DNA from: Flavobacterium sp. Root901
GTDB lineage: Bacteria; Bacteroidota; Bacteroidia; Flavobacteriales; Flavobacteriaceae
Length of the DNA stretch: 55,462 bases
NCBI RefSeq assembly: GCF_001429765.1
Contig: NZ_LMJB01000012.1
Span: 1 to 55,462 of the forward strand
Direction: 5' to 3'
Both the position numbers and the translations under genes were made by a program. Below, one piece after another: positions 8,846 through 17,218 of this stretch (the first letter of the stretch is position 1; every line of letters begins with the position of its first letter). The notes below the pieces were generated by a model. It was given only the letters and a program-made list of their open reading frames with translations, did not search any database and was not told where the DNA came from.

Positions 8846-9160
8846 TCAGCGCTTCGAAATTTTATTATTTGAAACATTCCTCTGTCTGCTGCATTTAAAT
8901 CTTTCAATTCCATTAACCCTCTTGGCGGCATGTTTTGTCTTACAGTTTTCGACACGTTTCCTCCATAATTTATAACTGCTGAATTTCAATTCTTTTTTCA
9001 TCAAGGCTTTTACGTCGGCTTCAGAGAGATTAAATTGATATTGAATCGCATCAAAAGGGGTTCTGTCCTCCCAGGCCATTTCTATAATCCTGTCTATCTG
9101 TATCTCATTAAGCATAGTTGGATCTGTTTTCTCAATAATAAATTTCATTTTTTCTTTCAT
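8846..9160 (-). CDS. TIGR03643 / DUF2805 family small protein
   Basis: A 104-residue protein. The DUF2805 core is clear: IDRIIEMAWEDRTPFDAI, then QFNLSEADVKALMKKEL, then SYKLWRKRV, with a basic C-terminal tail ending RFKCSRQR plus a short extension. The core reads like a helix-turn-helix of a small DNA-binding protein, but the function is not established. In many bacteria this family sits beside SDR genes and cryptochrome/photolyase genes. Here an SDR and an SDR/DUF2867 gene are divergent from it and no photolyase is in the window. The start at 9160 gives MKEKMKF; the internal Met at codon 5 is an alternative. Confidence 0.8.
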   Translation of the reverse strand: MKEKMKFIIEKTDPTMLNEIQIDRIIEMAWEDRTPFDAIQYQFNLSEADVKALMKKELKFSSYKLWRKRVENCKTKHAAKRVNGIERFKCSRQRNVSNNKISKR

Positions 9161-9201
9161 TTAAAATATTTGCATATAAAAATAAAAAAATGTTTAACAT
9201 A

Positions 9202-9234
9202 TTTTAGAAAAGATTAAACAAATTAGTACCTTTA
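9202..9234 (+). promoter_or_regulatory. Candidate promoter for the SDR / DUF2867 pair
   Basis: TTTTAG at 9202-9207, a 19-nt spacer, and TACCTTTA at 9227-9234 resemble the Bacteroidota -33/-7 elements with imperfect ends. It lies 112 bp before the SDR start in the region shared with the divergent DUF2805 gene. The match is partial. Confidence 0.3.
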
Positions 9235-9345
9235 ATGGTGATAACTTTTACAAGATAAACGTCTAATAAATTCAAATGGCAGTATAAAGCTTTTATCTTA
9301 ATTGGCTGGCCATTATTTAATTTAAAGATTTTAAACGATTTATAT

Positions 9346-10029
9346 ATGAAAAGAATTCTAATTGTAGGAGGAAGCAGTGGGATTGGTAAGGCACTGCTGC
9401 AAGAAAAATTAAAAAACAGCATAGTATATAACATAAGCCGTAACCCGCCTGATATTTCACATAGTAATCTTAATCATTATTCCGTAGATATTCTGAAGGA
9501 TGCGCTGCCTGAAATAGAGAATATTGATGCCCTGATCTATTGTCCGGGATCAATAAACCTTAAGCCTATTCAAAGTCTGCACATTGATGATTTTAGAAAT
9601 GATTTTGAAATAAATGTAATTGGTGCTGTTAAAGTAATACAGAAGTATCTTCCCATATTAAAGAAAGGCAAAAATCCTTCCATAGTATTATTCAGCACTG
9701 TAGCGGCAAAACTGGGGATGCCGTTTCATGCCAGCATTGCAGCATCGAAATCAGCAGTCGAAGGAATTGTTAAATCTCTTGGGGCAGAGCTCGCCGGTCA
9801 GGTCCGAATTAATGCTGTGGCACCAACTATTATCGAAACACCTCTTTCAGCATCCATTTTAAGAAATGACAAAATGAGGGAAACCATCAAAGAACGTCAT
9901 CCTATGAAAAATTACCTGCAGTCTCAGGAAGTGGCACAAATGGCAGATTATCTGATTTCTGATAGTGCATCTTCTATTTCAGGACAGGTTTTTGTTATGG
10001 ATTACGGGCTGGTAAGCTTTAAAATATAA
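9346..10029 (+). CDS. Short-chain dehydrogenase/reductase-like protein lacking the catalytic Tyr
   Basis: A 227-residue Rossmann protein. It opens with ILIVGGSSGIGKALL (TGxxxGxG-type cofactor loop) and keeps the active-site Ser in FSTVAAK. The usual YxxxK motif reads IAASK: Lys is retained but Tyr is replaced by Ile, and the DNA reads cleanly there. The C-terminus GQVFVMDYGL is normal for SDRs. It may be a divergent subfamily with altered or no oxidoreductase activity, related to the SDRs found beside photolyase/DUF2805 genes. It is followed after 12 bp by the SDR/DUF2867 gene on the same strand, so they are probably cotranscribed. Confidence 0.85.
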   Translation: MKRILIVGGSSGIGKALLQEKLKNSIVYNISRNPPDISHSNLNHYSVDILKDALPEIENIDALIYCPGSINLKPIQSLHIDDFRNDFEINVIGAVKVIQKYLPILKKGKNPSIVLFSTVAAKLGMPFHASIAASKSAVEGIVKSLGAELAGQVRINAVAPTIIETPLSASILRNDKMRETIKERHPMKNYLQSQEVAQMADYLISDSASSISGQVFVMDYGLVSFKI

Positions 10030-10041
10030 TAATAACTAACT

Positions 10042-11460
10042 ATGAAAATTCTCTTAACCGGTGCTACAGGATATATAGGAAAACGGCTTTTACCGCTTCT
10101 TTTAAAAAATAACCATGAAGTGATCTGCTGTGTAAGGGATAAAAGCAGATTTAATTATCCTGAAACAGCTTTAGGCAAAGTTAAAGTAATTGAAGCAGAT
10201 TTTCTTGATGCTGACAGTCTCACAGATATTCCCGAAGACATTGATGCTGCTTACTATTTAATTCACTCCATGTCTGACACATCAGGCAGTTACGATAAAA
10301 TGGAAAGTACCTCGGCTTATAATTTCATAAACAGACTCAGTGATACAAAAGCTAAACAGATTATCTACCTCAGCGGCATCGTAAATGATAAATCTTTATC
10401 TAAACACTTATCATCCCGAAAAGCTGTAGAAGATATTTTAAAAAGTTCTAACATCCCGGCAACAACCCTGAGAGCAGGAATAATAGTGGGCTCCGGCAGC
10501 GCTTCTTTTGAAATAATACGGGATCTGGTAGACAAGCTGCCCGTTATGATCACACCAAAGTGGCTCAATACCAAATGCCAGCCTATAGCTGTTTCCGACG
10601 TTTTAGAATTTTTATTAAAGTCACTTTTAAATCCGCAAACTTATAATCAGAGTTTTGATATAGGCGGGCCGGATATACTTACCTATAAAGAAATGCTGCT
10701 TCAGTTTGCAAAAGCAAAGAAACTAACCCGGTATATTTTTACTATTCCGGTCATGACACCCAAATTGTCATCATACTGGCTTTATTTTGTCACATCTACA
10801 TCATATAAACTGGCCGCGGCTCTTGTCAGCAGTATGAAAGTGGAAGTGATCTGCCAAGATAATCGCATAAACACTCTTTTAAATATTAAACCTATAACAT
10901 ACAATCAGTCATTAGACAGGGCATTGCAGAAAATACAGGAAAATGATATTATATCGAGCTGGAAAGATTCACTAGCCAGCGGCAGGTTTACAGGAAACCT
11001 GAATCAATATTTAAAGGTTCCAAAAAAGAACTGCTACATTGACAGAAGAAAAAAGGAAATTATCAACCGTGAATATACCATTGAAAAAATCTGGTCAATT
11101 GGCGGTGAAACCGGATGGTACTATGGAGACTGGATGTGGAATCTGCGTGGCTTTATTGATAAGGTTTTTGGCGGTGTGGGCACCAGAAGGGGAAGAACGC
11201 ACAAAAATGCAATTTTCCCGGGAGATGCTTTAGATTTCTGGCGTGTTTTATATGCCGATAAAAAACAAGGTAAACTAGTTTTGTATGCCGAAATGAAACT
11301 GCCTGGAGAAGCATGGCTTGAATTTAAAATTATAAATAATACCTTATATCAGGCCGCAACTTTCAGACCAAAAGGTTTTTTGGGAAAACTGTACTGGTAT
11401 TCTGTCCTCCCCTTTCATGGCTTCATTTTTAATGGGATGCTCAGTAAACTAATTAAATGA
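10042..11460 (+). CDS. Atypical SDR with C-terminal DUF2867 domain
   Basis: A 472-residue two-domain protein. Residues 1 to about 290 form an NAD(P)-binding atypical SDR: ILLTGATGYIGKRLLPLL at the start, then YLIHSM, IIYLSGIV and DIGGPDILTYKEML. Residues from about 320 match DUF2867: IWSIGGETGWYYGDWMW, then LRGFIDKVFGGVGTRRGR, LDFWRV, and MKLPGEAWLEF near the end. The family is widespread, including beside photolyase clusters, but its substrate is unknown. Start at ATG 10042 leaves 12 bp after the upstream SDR. A strong hairpin at 11522 follows. Confidence 0.88.
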   Translation: MKILLTGATGYIGKRLLPLLLKNNHEVICCVRDKSRFNYPETALGKVKVIEADFLDADSLTDIPEDIDAAYYLIHSMSDTSGSYDKMESTSAYNFINRLSDTKAKQIIYLSGIVNDKSLSKHLSSRKAVEDILKSSNIPATTLRAGIIVGSGSASFEIIRDLVDKLPVMITPKWLNTKCQPIAVSDVLEFLLKSLLNPQTYNQSFDIGGPDILTYKEMLLQFAKAKKLTRYIFTIPVMTPKLSSYWLYFVTSTSYKLAAALVSSMKVEVICQDNRINTLLNIKPITYNQSLDRALQKIQENDIISSWKDSLASGRFTGNLNQYLKVPKKNCYIDRRKKEIINREYTIEKIWSIGGETGWYYGDWMWNLRGFIDKVFGGVGTRRGRTHKNAIFPGDALDFWRVLYADKKQGKLVLYAEMKLPGEAWLEFKIINNTLYQAATFRPKGFLGKLYWYSVLPFHGFIFNGMLSKLIK

Positions 11461-11521
11461 AACTTTAAAAATATTTTGTTTTCCAAATTAAGGTTCGAAG
11501 GTCAAACGACCATATATTATA

Positions 11522-11556
11522 AAAAGCCTGAGAATATTTTCGATTCTCAGGCTTTT
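11522..11556 (+). terminator. Strong intrinsic-type terminator hairpin
   Basis: A perfect 14-bp stem: AAAAGCCTGAGAAT (11522-11535) and ATTCTCAGGCTTTT (11543-11556) with a 7-nt loop. A T-rich end on one side and A-rich on the other mean it could work in both directions. It lies 61 bp after the DUF2867 gene and downstream of the convergent gene ending at 11650. Confidence 0.85.
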
Positions 11557-11649
11557 ATTCAAAATATCTTTACACTTTACAAACAGTCGAAATCTGAATG
11601 CCAGAAACACTGCAGTTAAAAATCAAACTGTTTTGATTATTTTGCTTGA

Positions 11650-12093
11650 TTAAAAAATTCCTAATTGTCCCAAAAGTATTGTTCCTGCACTATAACAGTG
11701 AAATGACTTTATTTTTCCGTTTTCAATTTTGAAAACATCACAACACGGCACTTCTATTGTTTTTCCAGTAGCTTCAATTGTTCCCGATGAAAATTGGAGA
11801 GGTCCTTTATGGGTTCCGTTTAGGGATAATTCTACAACTACAGTATTTTCATCATCCAAAACATACAGTTCATATAGTTCTCTGTGCATATCAGGAAAAG
11901 CCGCTGCATATACATCTACTGTTTTTCCAATATCTTCACCAAAATATTTAGTTCCGGCTGAGATATCCCAAAAATAACCGTCTTCTGTAAAAAGTGCCGT
12001 AAATGCTTTTGCATCCTGACTTTCTGCCACCGCATATAGTTTTCGGATTAATTTTTCGTTTTCTGAATTTGAGTTGATTACTGAAGCTTTCAT
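11650..12093 (-). CDS. NTF2-like / SnoaL-like (ester cyclase-type) protein
   Basis: A 147-residue cone-shaped NTF2-fold protein. Recognisable pieces are ENEKLIRKLYAVAESQDAKA at the N-terminal helix, FTEDGYFWDIS, DVYAAAFPDMHRELY in the middle and VPCCDVFKIENGKIKSFHCY near the C-terminus. SnoaL-like members include polyketide cyclases, isomerases and many proteins of unknown substrate. There is no signal peptide. It is the last gene of a three-gene minus-strand set (SDR, VOC-NTF2 fusion, this), with 103 bp before it. The neighbouring polyketide cluster makes a cyclase role conceivable, but nothing in the sequence proves it. Confidence 0.75.
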   Translation of the reverse strand: MKASVINSNSENEKLIRKLYAVAESQDAKAFTALFTEDGYFWDISAGTKYFGEDIGKTVDVYAAAFPDMHRELYELYVLDDENTVVVELSLNGTHKGPLQFSSGTIEATGKTIEVPCCDVFKIENGKIKSFHCYSAGTILLGQLGIF

Positions 12094-12196
12094 AATTTTT
12101 ATTTTTTAAGTTAAAATTTAAATCTAATTTGAGATTATGCTATAAGATGGTTAAATCGCTGTACTAAAACTCACCGATAATTCCATGAATTTTGAA

Positions 12197-13204
12197 TTAT
12201 TTTTTATTGTCAACAAAAACATACAGTTTGATAACTTTTCCGTTTTCGAAAACAAAAAGATCCATTCCGGTAACGGCATCGGGTTTTTCCGGAGTTCCAT
12301 GCTGCCAGTACAGTCTCGCTGTATTATGATTGACATCGATTGCTTGAACATGTGTAAATTTGGAATTCACACTTTTCTTTTGAAGACCCTCTACAAATCC
12401 GTCGATTTCTTTGTGACCCACAGCAACAAAATGACTGTCTATCATTTCGATGTGCTCTGCATAGACTTTTTTCATTAATCCATCTCGTTTTATACCATCT
12501 TTTTCATTCCATATTGCCAGATGGAGTTCTACTAAAGATTTGATTTCAGATTCGGAAAGCCCAATTGAGTTTTGTTTATTATCATAACTTTTGACTGCAT
12601 TTTTTGGAGACCAAAGAATTTTTGCCGGTTTATTTTTTTCATATCCTTTTCCGTTTGGATACGAAACCAGTTCCATTTTTGAACCCCACGGCGTTTCAAA
12701 ATAAACCCAGGTTTCTCCAGCGGTATCACCAGAAGGCATTGTAAAAGGTTCTCCTAAAATTTTTACGCCTTTACTTTTTAAATATTGTACAGATGCATTA
12801 ATATCATTTACATAAAAAGCAATGTGAGATGCACCAATATCATCTGTATTAGGATGCGTTTTACTTCCTTTGTTATCTGCGTATTCAAACACTTCAATAC
12901 TTGCTCCGCTTCCTGCATTGATCATTTTTATGGTGACAGCACCTGTAGAGGGATTGATGTGATTTAATTTTTTCCATTCAGTATCAAGCGGAATTGGCCC
13001 TAGCTGTGTCACTGGAGTAAAACCAAGTATATCGCTAAAAAATGGAATTGCTTTATTGAGTTCAGGAACATTGATTCCGACATGATCTATTCCAACAATT
13101 CCTGCAGTTTCTTGTGCTGCTGTCTTTTCTGAAGCTGAAAATAGTATTAATAGATTAAGCATTGCTGCTGCTGAAGTCTGTATTTTTTTATGAGTTGTTT
13201 TCAT
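12197..13204 (-). CDS. Exported VOC (glyoxalase-fold) protein fused to an NTF2-like domain
   Basis: A 335-residue protein with an N-terminal signal peptide (basic start, hydrophobic LNLLILFSA, cleavage likely near TAAQ). Residues about 36-185 are a VOC domain: IDHVGINVPELNKAIPFFSD at the start, ASHIAFYVNDINASVQYLK, then YFETPWGSKMELVSYPNGK; candidate metal ligands are the His of IDHVG, the His of ASHIA and the Glu of MELV. Residues about 215-335 are an NTF2/SnoaL-like domain (SLVELHLAIWNEKDG to VFENGKVIKLYVF). VOC enzymes perform metal-dependent dioxygenation, isomerisation or lyase reactions. It sits 46 bp after the SDR stop. The fusion and export are unusual; the substrate is unknown. Confidence 0.8.
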   Translation of the reverse strand: MKTTHKKIQTSAAAMLNLLILFSASEKTAAQETAGIVGIDHVGINVPELNKAIPFFSDILGFTPVTQLGPIPLDTEWKKLNHINPSTGAVTIKMINAGSGASIEVFEYADNKGSKTHPNTDDIGASHIAFYVNDINASVQYLKSKGVKILGEPFTMPSGDTAGETWVYFETPWGSKMELVSYPNGKGYEKNKPAKILWSPKNAVKSYDNKQNSIGLSESEIKSLVELHLAIWNEKDGIKRDGLMKKVYAEHIEMIDSHFVAVGHKEIDGFVEGLQKKSVNSKFTHVQAIDVNHNTARLYWQHGTPEKPDAVTGMDLFVFENGKVIKLYVFVDNKK

Positions 13205-13250
13205 GATTATTTGAACGATTATAATTACTTAAATTTCCTTAAATGAAAAA

Positions 13251-14108
13251 TTAATTAGTGTAAGCTGCTACCCATTTTGCTTTAATACTGGCACGGGCTT
13301 CGATGAATTCTTTATCAGTTCCTTGTGCTATAGCATCAAGTGGAAAACGAAGCGGTCTCTCTCCTTTTTTCATGTTTACTAATTCCAGAATACCATCAGC
13401 GATGGTCTGCGGATTCATATCAAACTGAGCCATTTTACCAAATAATGCAGTACCAAGCGCATTAAATTTTTCTGCTGCGCGTTCTCCGTATTCCTCGATA
13501 ATTTCTGTTTTATCTGCATGAATACCGGCTTTAGAGCCATTATTCATTTCCGTTGGATAAACTCCCGGCTGGATACTTACATTTTCAATTCCGTAATCTG
13601 CCAATTCATCCTGTAATCCTTCTGTAAAACTTTCTACCACAAGTTTTGAAGCGATGTATGGCACCATAAAAGGAAGTGTGTGGCCGCTCGCTCCGGTTGT
13701 AATATTAATTACAAGTCCATTTTTTTCTTTTCTCATAGAAGGAAGTACAGCCTGATACATACGAAGTACGCTGTAAACATTTACATCGAACATTTTACGC
13801 ACCTGATCAATAGAATATCCTTCAAGAAGACCAAAACCGCTCACTGCCGCATTATTGATCAGTACATCTATTTTTCCGTATTTAATGATTACTTTTTCGA
13901 TAGCTGCAGTAACGGATAAATCTTCTGTAATATCAATATCTACAACTTCAATGTTTTCAATTGCCCCTAATTCTTTTGCGGCAGCGGCATTCTTATCATT
14001 GGTATTTCGCATTCCTGCAATTACTGAATGACCTGCATTTGCTAATGTTATAGCTGTTAATTTTCCAAAGCCTGTACTTGTTCCTGTAATAAAAATTGTT
14101 TTTGACAT
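13251..14108 (-). CDS. SDR family oxidoreductase
   Basis: A 285-residue classical SDR. The cofactor loop is FITGTSTGFGKLTA, the acidic residue of VVDIDITED follows the second strand, NNAA is present, and the catalytic set is Ser in NITTGAS and YIASK (Tyr-x3-Lys). The protein has the longer C-terminus (ELVNMKKGERPLRFPLD) of SDRs that act on small carbonyl compounds and are often under TetR, HxlR or AraC control. It is the first gene of the minus-strand set, divergent from the polyketide cluster across 207 bp. A perfect palindrome (14139-14152) lies in its promoter region. Confidence 0.88.
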   Translation of the reverse strand: MSKTIFITGTSTGFGKLTAITLANAGHSVIAGMRNTNDKNAAAAKELGAIENIEVVDIDITEDLSVTAAIEKVIIKYGKIDVLINNAAVSGFGLLEGYSIDQVRKMFDVNVYSVLRMYQAVLPSMRKEKNGLVINITTGASGHTLPFMVPYIASKLVVESFTEGLQDELADYGIENVSIQPGVYPTEMNNGSKAGIHADKTEIIEEYGERAAEKFNALGTALFGKMAQFDMNPQTIADGILELVNMKKGERPLRFPLDAIAQGTDKEFIEARASIKAKWVAAYTN

Positions 14109-14138
14109 GATTTCTAATATTTAAATGTTTATAATGTT

Positions 14139-14177
14139 TGTTCTTTTGAACATTACAAAATTGCGACGAATGCCAAA
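14139..14177 (-). promoter_or_regulatory. Candidate promoter and palindromic operator of the SDR operon
   Basis: The perfect inverted repeat TGTTCTTTTGAACA (14139-14152) lies 31-44 bp before the SDR ATG. On the minus strand a TTTG (14177-14174) sits 18 bp upstream of TAATGTTC (14155-14148), a weak -33/-7 pair overlapping the palindrome. This looks like a repressor site covering the -7 element. The cognate regulator is not identified. Confidence 0.4.
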
Positions 14178-14207
14178 CCTTTACATTGATTAGAAATAAG
14201 TAAAAAC

Positions 14208-14221
14208 TTGATCTAGGTCAA
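14208..14221. promoter_or_regulatory. FNR/CRP-type box between the SDR operon and the polyketide cluster
   Basis: TTGATCTAGGTCAA matches the TTGAT-N4-ATCAA consensus of FNR/ANR-like regulators at 9 of 10 positions; the larger context also has the CTTGA/TCAAG symmetry. It is 95 bp before the flavoprotein ATG and about 100 bp before the divergent SDR ATG. No Crp/Fnr gene is in the window, so function is only suggested. Confidence 0.4.
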
Positions 14222-14315
14222 GAGTTTGAAGAAGACATAAAAAAAGGAGCTTCCTGAGTCATTTTTTTATCCAAAATCATTAAAGTATTTGATATTTTAT
14301 AAGTAAATTAGTAAT

Positions 14316-15443
14316 ATGAGAATAAATCCGGATGTATTGATTATTGGCGGGGGTCTTGCTGGTCTGGCAGGTGCGCTGCATCTCTCTAAGAAAGGACTGA
14401 GCGTGACACTCATAGAAAAATCTGCTTATCCGAGACACAAAGTCTGCGGCGAATACATCTCGAACGAAATTTTACCTTATCTCCAATGGCTTGGTGCAGA
14501 TGTTTCAGAACTGCAGCCGACTCAGATTTCTAATTTTGAATTTTCTGCACAGAATGGAAAAGCAGCCCGAACCAAATTACCTTTAGGCGGATTCGGAATC
14601 AGTCGTTTTGCTCTTGATCAATTTTTATATGAAAAAGCACTTCAGCAGGGCTGTAACGTGATTACAGAAACCGTAACCGATATTTCTTTTGAAGATGATG
14701 TTTTCACGGTCAAAACTCCTGAGCAGATTTTTATATCCAGAATTGCGCTTGGTGCTTACGGAAAAAGATCTAATATTGATCAGGTTCTTTCACGAAGTTT
14801 TATCTCAAAAAAATCTCCCTGGTTGGCTGTAAAAGGGCATTATACAGGAGAGTTTGATAATAGTCTTGTGGCGCTTCACAATTTTAAAGGCGGTTACTGC
14901 GGGGTATCTGTCGTTGAGAAAAAAAACATAAACATTTGCTATCTGGCCGACTTCGAAACTTTTAAAAAATATAAAAACATAGACGATTACCAAAAAGAAG
15001 TTTTATGTAAAAACCCAAAACTGAAAGCTGTATTTGAAAACTCCACCCCTGTTTTTGACAAACCAATTACCATCAGCCAGATTTCATTTGATAAAAAAAA
15101 GCCCGTAGAAAATCATATTTTAATGATTGGAGATACCGCAGGGCTTATACATCCTATGTGCGGCAACGGAATGGCGATGGCGATACACAGCGCAAAAATT
15201 GCTTCAGAACTGGTTATTGATTTTTACAGCGGTAAAATAGCAGACCGCTTTTTATTAGAAAAAAAATATGAAGACGAATGGAAAAAAAAATTCAGCAAAA
15301 GGCTTTTTATGGGCAGAATTTTAGCCAGGGCTTTAACACATAAAAATTTTACAAATATTGTGACTTCCATGACAGCATGGATGCCATTTTTGCTTTCAAA
15401 AATAATCAGGCAAACGCACGGCAGTCCCATAACAATCAAATAA
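14316..15443 (+). CDS. FAD-dependent oxidoreductase (geranylgeranyl reductase / hydroxylase-like)
   Basis: A 375-residue flavoprotein. It has the dinucleotide-binding motif VLIIGGGLAGLAGALHL at residue 7, then IEKSAYPRHKVCGEYIS, typical of the geranylgeranyl reductase / FixC-like group, and the second FAD motif MIGDTAGLIHPMCGNGMAMA near residue 270. Related enzymes reduce prenyl or polyketide double bonds or hydroxylate aromatic rings. It is first in a seven-gene operon; its stop abuts the methyltransferase ATG with no gap. The order flavoprotein, methyltransferase, type III PKS resembles in content the srs phenolic-lipid operon of Streptomyces, suggesting oxidation of a resorcinol or pyrone lipid (inference). 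Confidence 0.85.
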   Translation: MRINPDVLIIGGGLAGLAGALHLSKKGLSVTLIEKSAYPRHKVCGEYISNEILPYLQWLGADVSELQPTQISNFEFSAQNGKAARTKLPLGGFGISRFALDQFLYEKALQQGCNVITETVTDISFEDDVFTVKTPEQIFISRIALGAYGKRSNIDQVLSRSFISKKSPWLAVKGHYTGEFDNSLVALHNFKGGYCGVSVVEKKNINICYLADFETFKKYKNIDDYQKEVLCKNPKLKAVFENSTPVFDKPITISQISFDKKKPVENHILMIGDTAGLIHPMCGNGMAMAIHSAKIASELVIDFYSGKIADRFLLEKKYEDEWKKKFSKRLFMGRILARALTHKNFTNIVTSMTAWMPFLLSKIIRQTHGSPITIK

Positions 15444-16157
15444 ATGAGCCTAAGTACCAAATATAGAACCGAAGAAACTGAAATAATGGACGATTTTTCC
15501 CTTACGGGAACAGAATTAATCGACGCATTAGATCAAATCGCTAAAATCAACCAACTATTGGGAGGCAATAAATTAACACTTCACGGATTAAAAAAACTGC
15601 TGGTAAAAACGGACACAACCAAACCTCTCATAATTGCAGATATTGGATGCGGCAACGGCGATATGATGCGAATGCTGGCGCGGTACGCTAAAAAAAACAA
15701 CTTGGTCTTTAAGCTAATAGGAATTGATGCTAATGCTTTTACAATACGTTATGCCGAAAATTTATCTAAAGAATTTGAAAATATTGAATATAAATGTCTG
15801 GATATATTCAGTCCGGATTTTAATGAACTGAAATACGATATAGCCTTATGCACCTTAACCCTGCATCATTTTACAAATGCACAAATCCAGGACGTACTCA
15901 AAAGAGTTTACAACAACACGTCAACAGGAATTGTGGTAAATGATCTGCACAGAAGCAAAACAGCATACAGACTTTTTGAAATAATCTGCAGCATTTTTAA
16001 CCTGAATAAAATGTCCCGAAACGACGGACTAATTTCTATTTTAAGGGGATTTAAGAAAATAGAACTGGAAAATTTTTCCAAAAAACTAAGTTTTAAAAAC
16101 TATACCATAAACTGGAAGTGGGCATTTCGCTACCAGTGGATAATTACAAAAATATGA
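15444..16157 (+). CDS. Class I SAM-dependent methyltransferase
   Basis: A 237-residue methyltransferase. SAM motif I is IADIGCGNGDMMRML near residue 60, followed by acidic LIGIDAN at the end of strand 2, then LDIFSPDF, and ALCTLTLHHF for motif IV/post I. It has no signal or membrane segment. It begins directly after the flavoprotein stop and its own stop overlaps the next ATG by 4 bases (ATGA), so translational coupling is likely. The probable acceptor is the polyketide made by the next gene (O- or C-methylation); this is inferred from the operon. Confidence 0.85.
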   Translation: MSLSTKYRTEETEIMDDFSLTGTELIDALDQIAKINQLLGGNKLTLHGLKKLLVKTDTTKPLIIADIGCGNGDMMRMLARYAKKNNLVFKLIGIDANAFTIRYAENLSKEFENIEYKCLDIFSPDFNELKYDIALCTLTLHHFTNAQIQDVLKRVYNNTSTGIVVNDLHRSKTAYRLFEIICSIFNLNKMSRNDGLISILRGFKKIELENFSKKLSFKNYTINWKWAFRYQWIITKI

Positions 16158-17206
16158 GTGTAAAGATAATTACAGCCGTTAAACAGCTTCCGCAATATTC
16201 ACGCGAAACGAAAGATATCCTGCCTTTTCTGGATCTATGGCTCGAAGGTCAGGAAGAGCGTTTTATAAAAAAGGTAAAAAAAATATTTGAAGGTGCCGCA
16301 GTAGATAAACGCTACTCTATCATGGAACCATCAGAAGTTTTTACTGCTTCATCATTTGAAGAAAAAAATGATATTTACAGCCGTGAAATGATTGTTCTCG
16401 GGCAGCAGGTATTAGAAAAAGCCCTGGAAAAAACAGGATGGGATCCACAGAGTCTGGATTATATTATTACAGTGAGCTGTACAGGAATTATGATTCCCTC
16501 TTTAGATGCTTACCTCATCAATAAAATGAAACTGCGCCAGGATATTGTGCGCCTGCCTGTAACCGAAATGGGCTGCGCGGCCGGAATATCAGGAATTATA
16601 TACGCTAAGAATTTCCTGAAATCAAATCCCGGAAAACGGGCTGCGGTGATTGCTGTAGAATCTCCTACTGCAACATTTCAGCTCAATGATTTTTCGATGC
16701 CCAATATTGTCAGTGCCGCTATTTTTGGCGATGGTGCGGCCTGCTGCTTACTTTCTTCTCATGAAGACGATAAAGGAGCCGAAATTCTGGATGAACAAAT
16801 GTATCATTTTTATGATGCCGAACATATGATGGGTTTTAAACTCACCAACAGCGGTCTGCAAATGGTTTTGGATATTGAAGTGCCGGACACCATTGCGAAT
16901 CATTTTGGCGATATTATTCATCCGTTTTTAAAACAAAATAATCTTGATATTAAAGATATTGATCATTTAATCTTTCATCCGGGCGGTAAAAAAATCGTGA
17001 ATACAGTCGAGGTACTTTTCTCCGGATTGGGCAAAAATATCGATGATACAAAAGAAATTCTGAGACAATACGGCAATATGTCGAGTGCAACTGTTTTGTA
17101 TGTTTTAGAAAGCATCATGAACCGTAATCCCGAGAAAGGTGAAAAAGGATTAATGCTGAGTTTTGGTCCCGGATTTTCGGCACAGCGAATTTTATTGCAA
17201 TGGTAA
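16154..17206 (+). CDS. Type III polyketide synthase (chalcone/stilbene synthase family)
   Basis: From ATG 16154 the protein has 350 residues, a normal length for the family. An upstream in-frame start at 16118 lies inside the methyltransferase gene and is less likely. The full catalytic triad is present: Cys141 (TEMGCAAG), His275 (IFHPGGKK) and Asn308 (QYGNMSSA), with the C-terminal SFGPGFSAQRILL segment. Type III PKSs condense malonyl-CoA onto an acyl starter. The alkylresorcinol/alkylpyrone type uses long acyl chains, which fits the KS, dehydratase, ACP and PPTase genes that follow. Starter and product cannot be read from sequence. Confidence 0.93.
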   Translation: MSVKIITAVKQLPQYSRETKDILPFLDLWLEGQEERFIKKVKKIFEGAAVDKRYSIMEPSEVFTASSFEEKNDIYSREMIVLGQQVLEKALEKTGWDPQSLDYIITVSCTGIMIPSLDAYLINKMKLRQDIVRLPVTEMGCAAGISGIIYAKNFLKSNPGKRAAVIAVESPTATFQLNDFSMPNIVSAAIFGDGAACCLLSSHEDDKGAEILDEQMYHFYDAEHMMGFKLTNSGLQMVLDIEVPDTIANHFGDIIHPFLKQNNLDIKDIDHLIFHPGGKKIVNTVEVLFSGLGKNIDDTKEILRQYGNMSSATVLYVLESIMNRNPEKGEKGLMLSFGPGFSAQRILLQW

Positions 17207-17218
17207 TATTTAGAGATT

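Noticed and set aside
16118..16153. Longer start for the type III PKS
   Set aside because: It would extend into the methyltransferase gene; ATG 16154 forms the ATGA overlap seen at other junctions in the operon.
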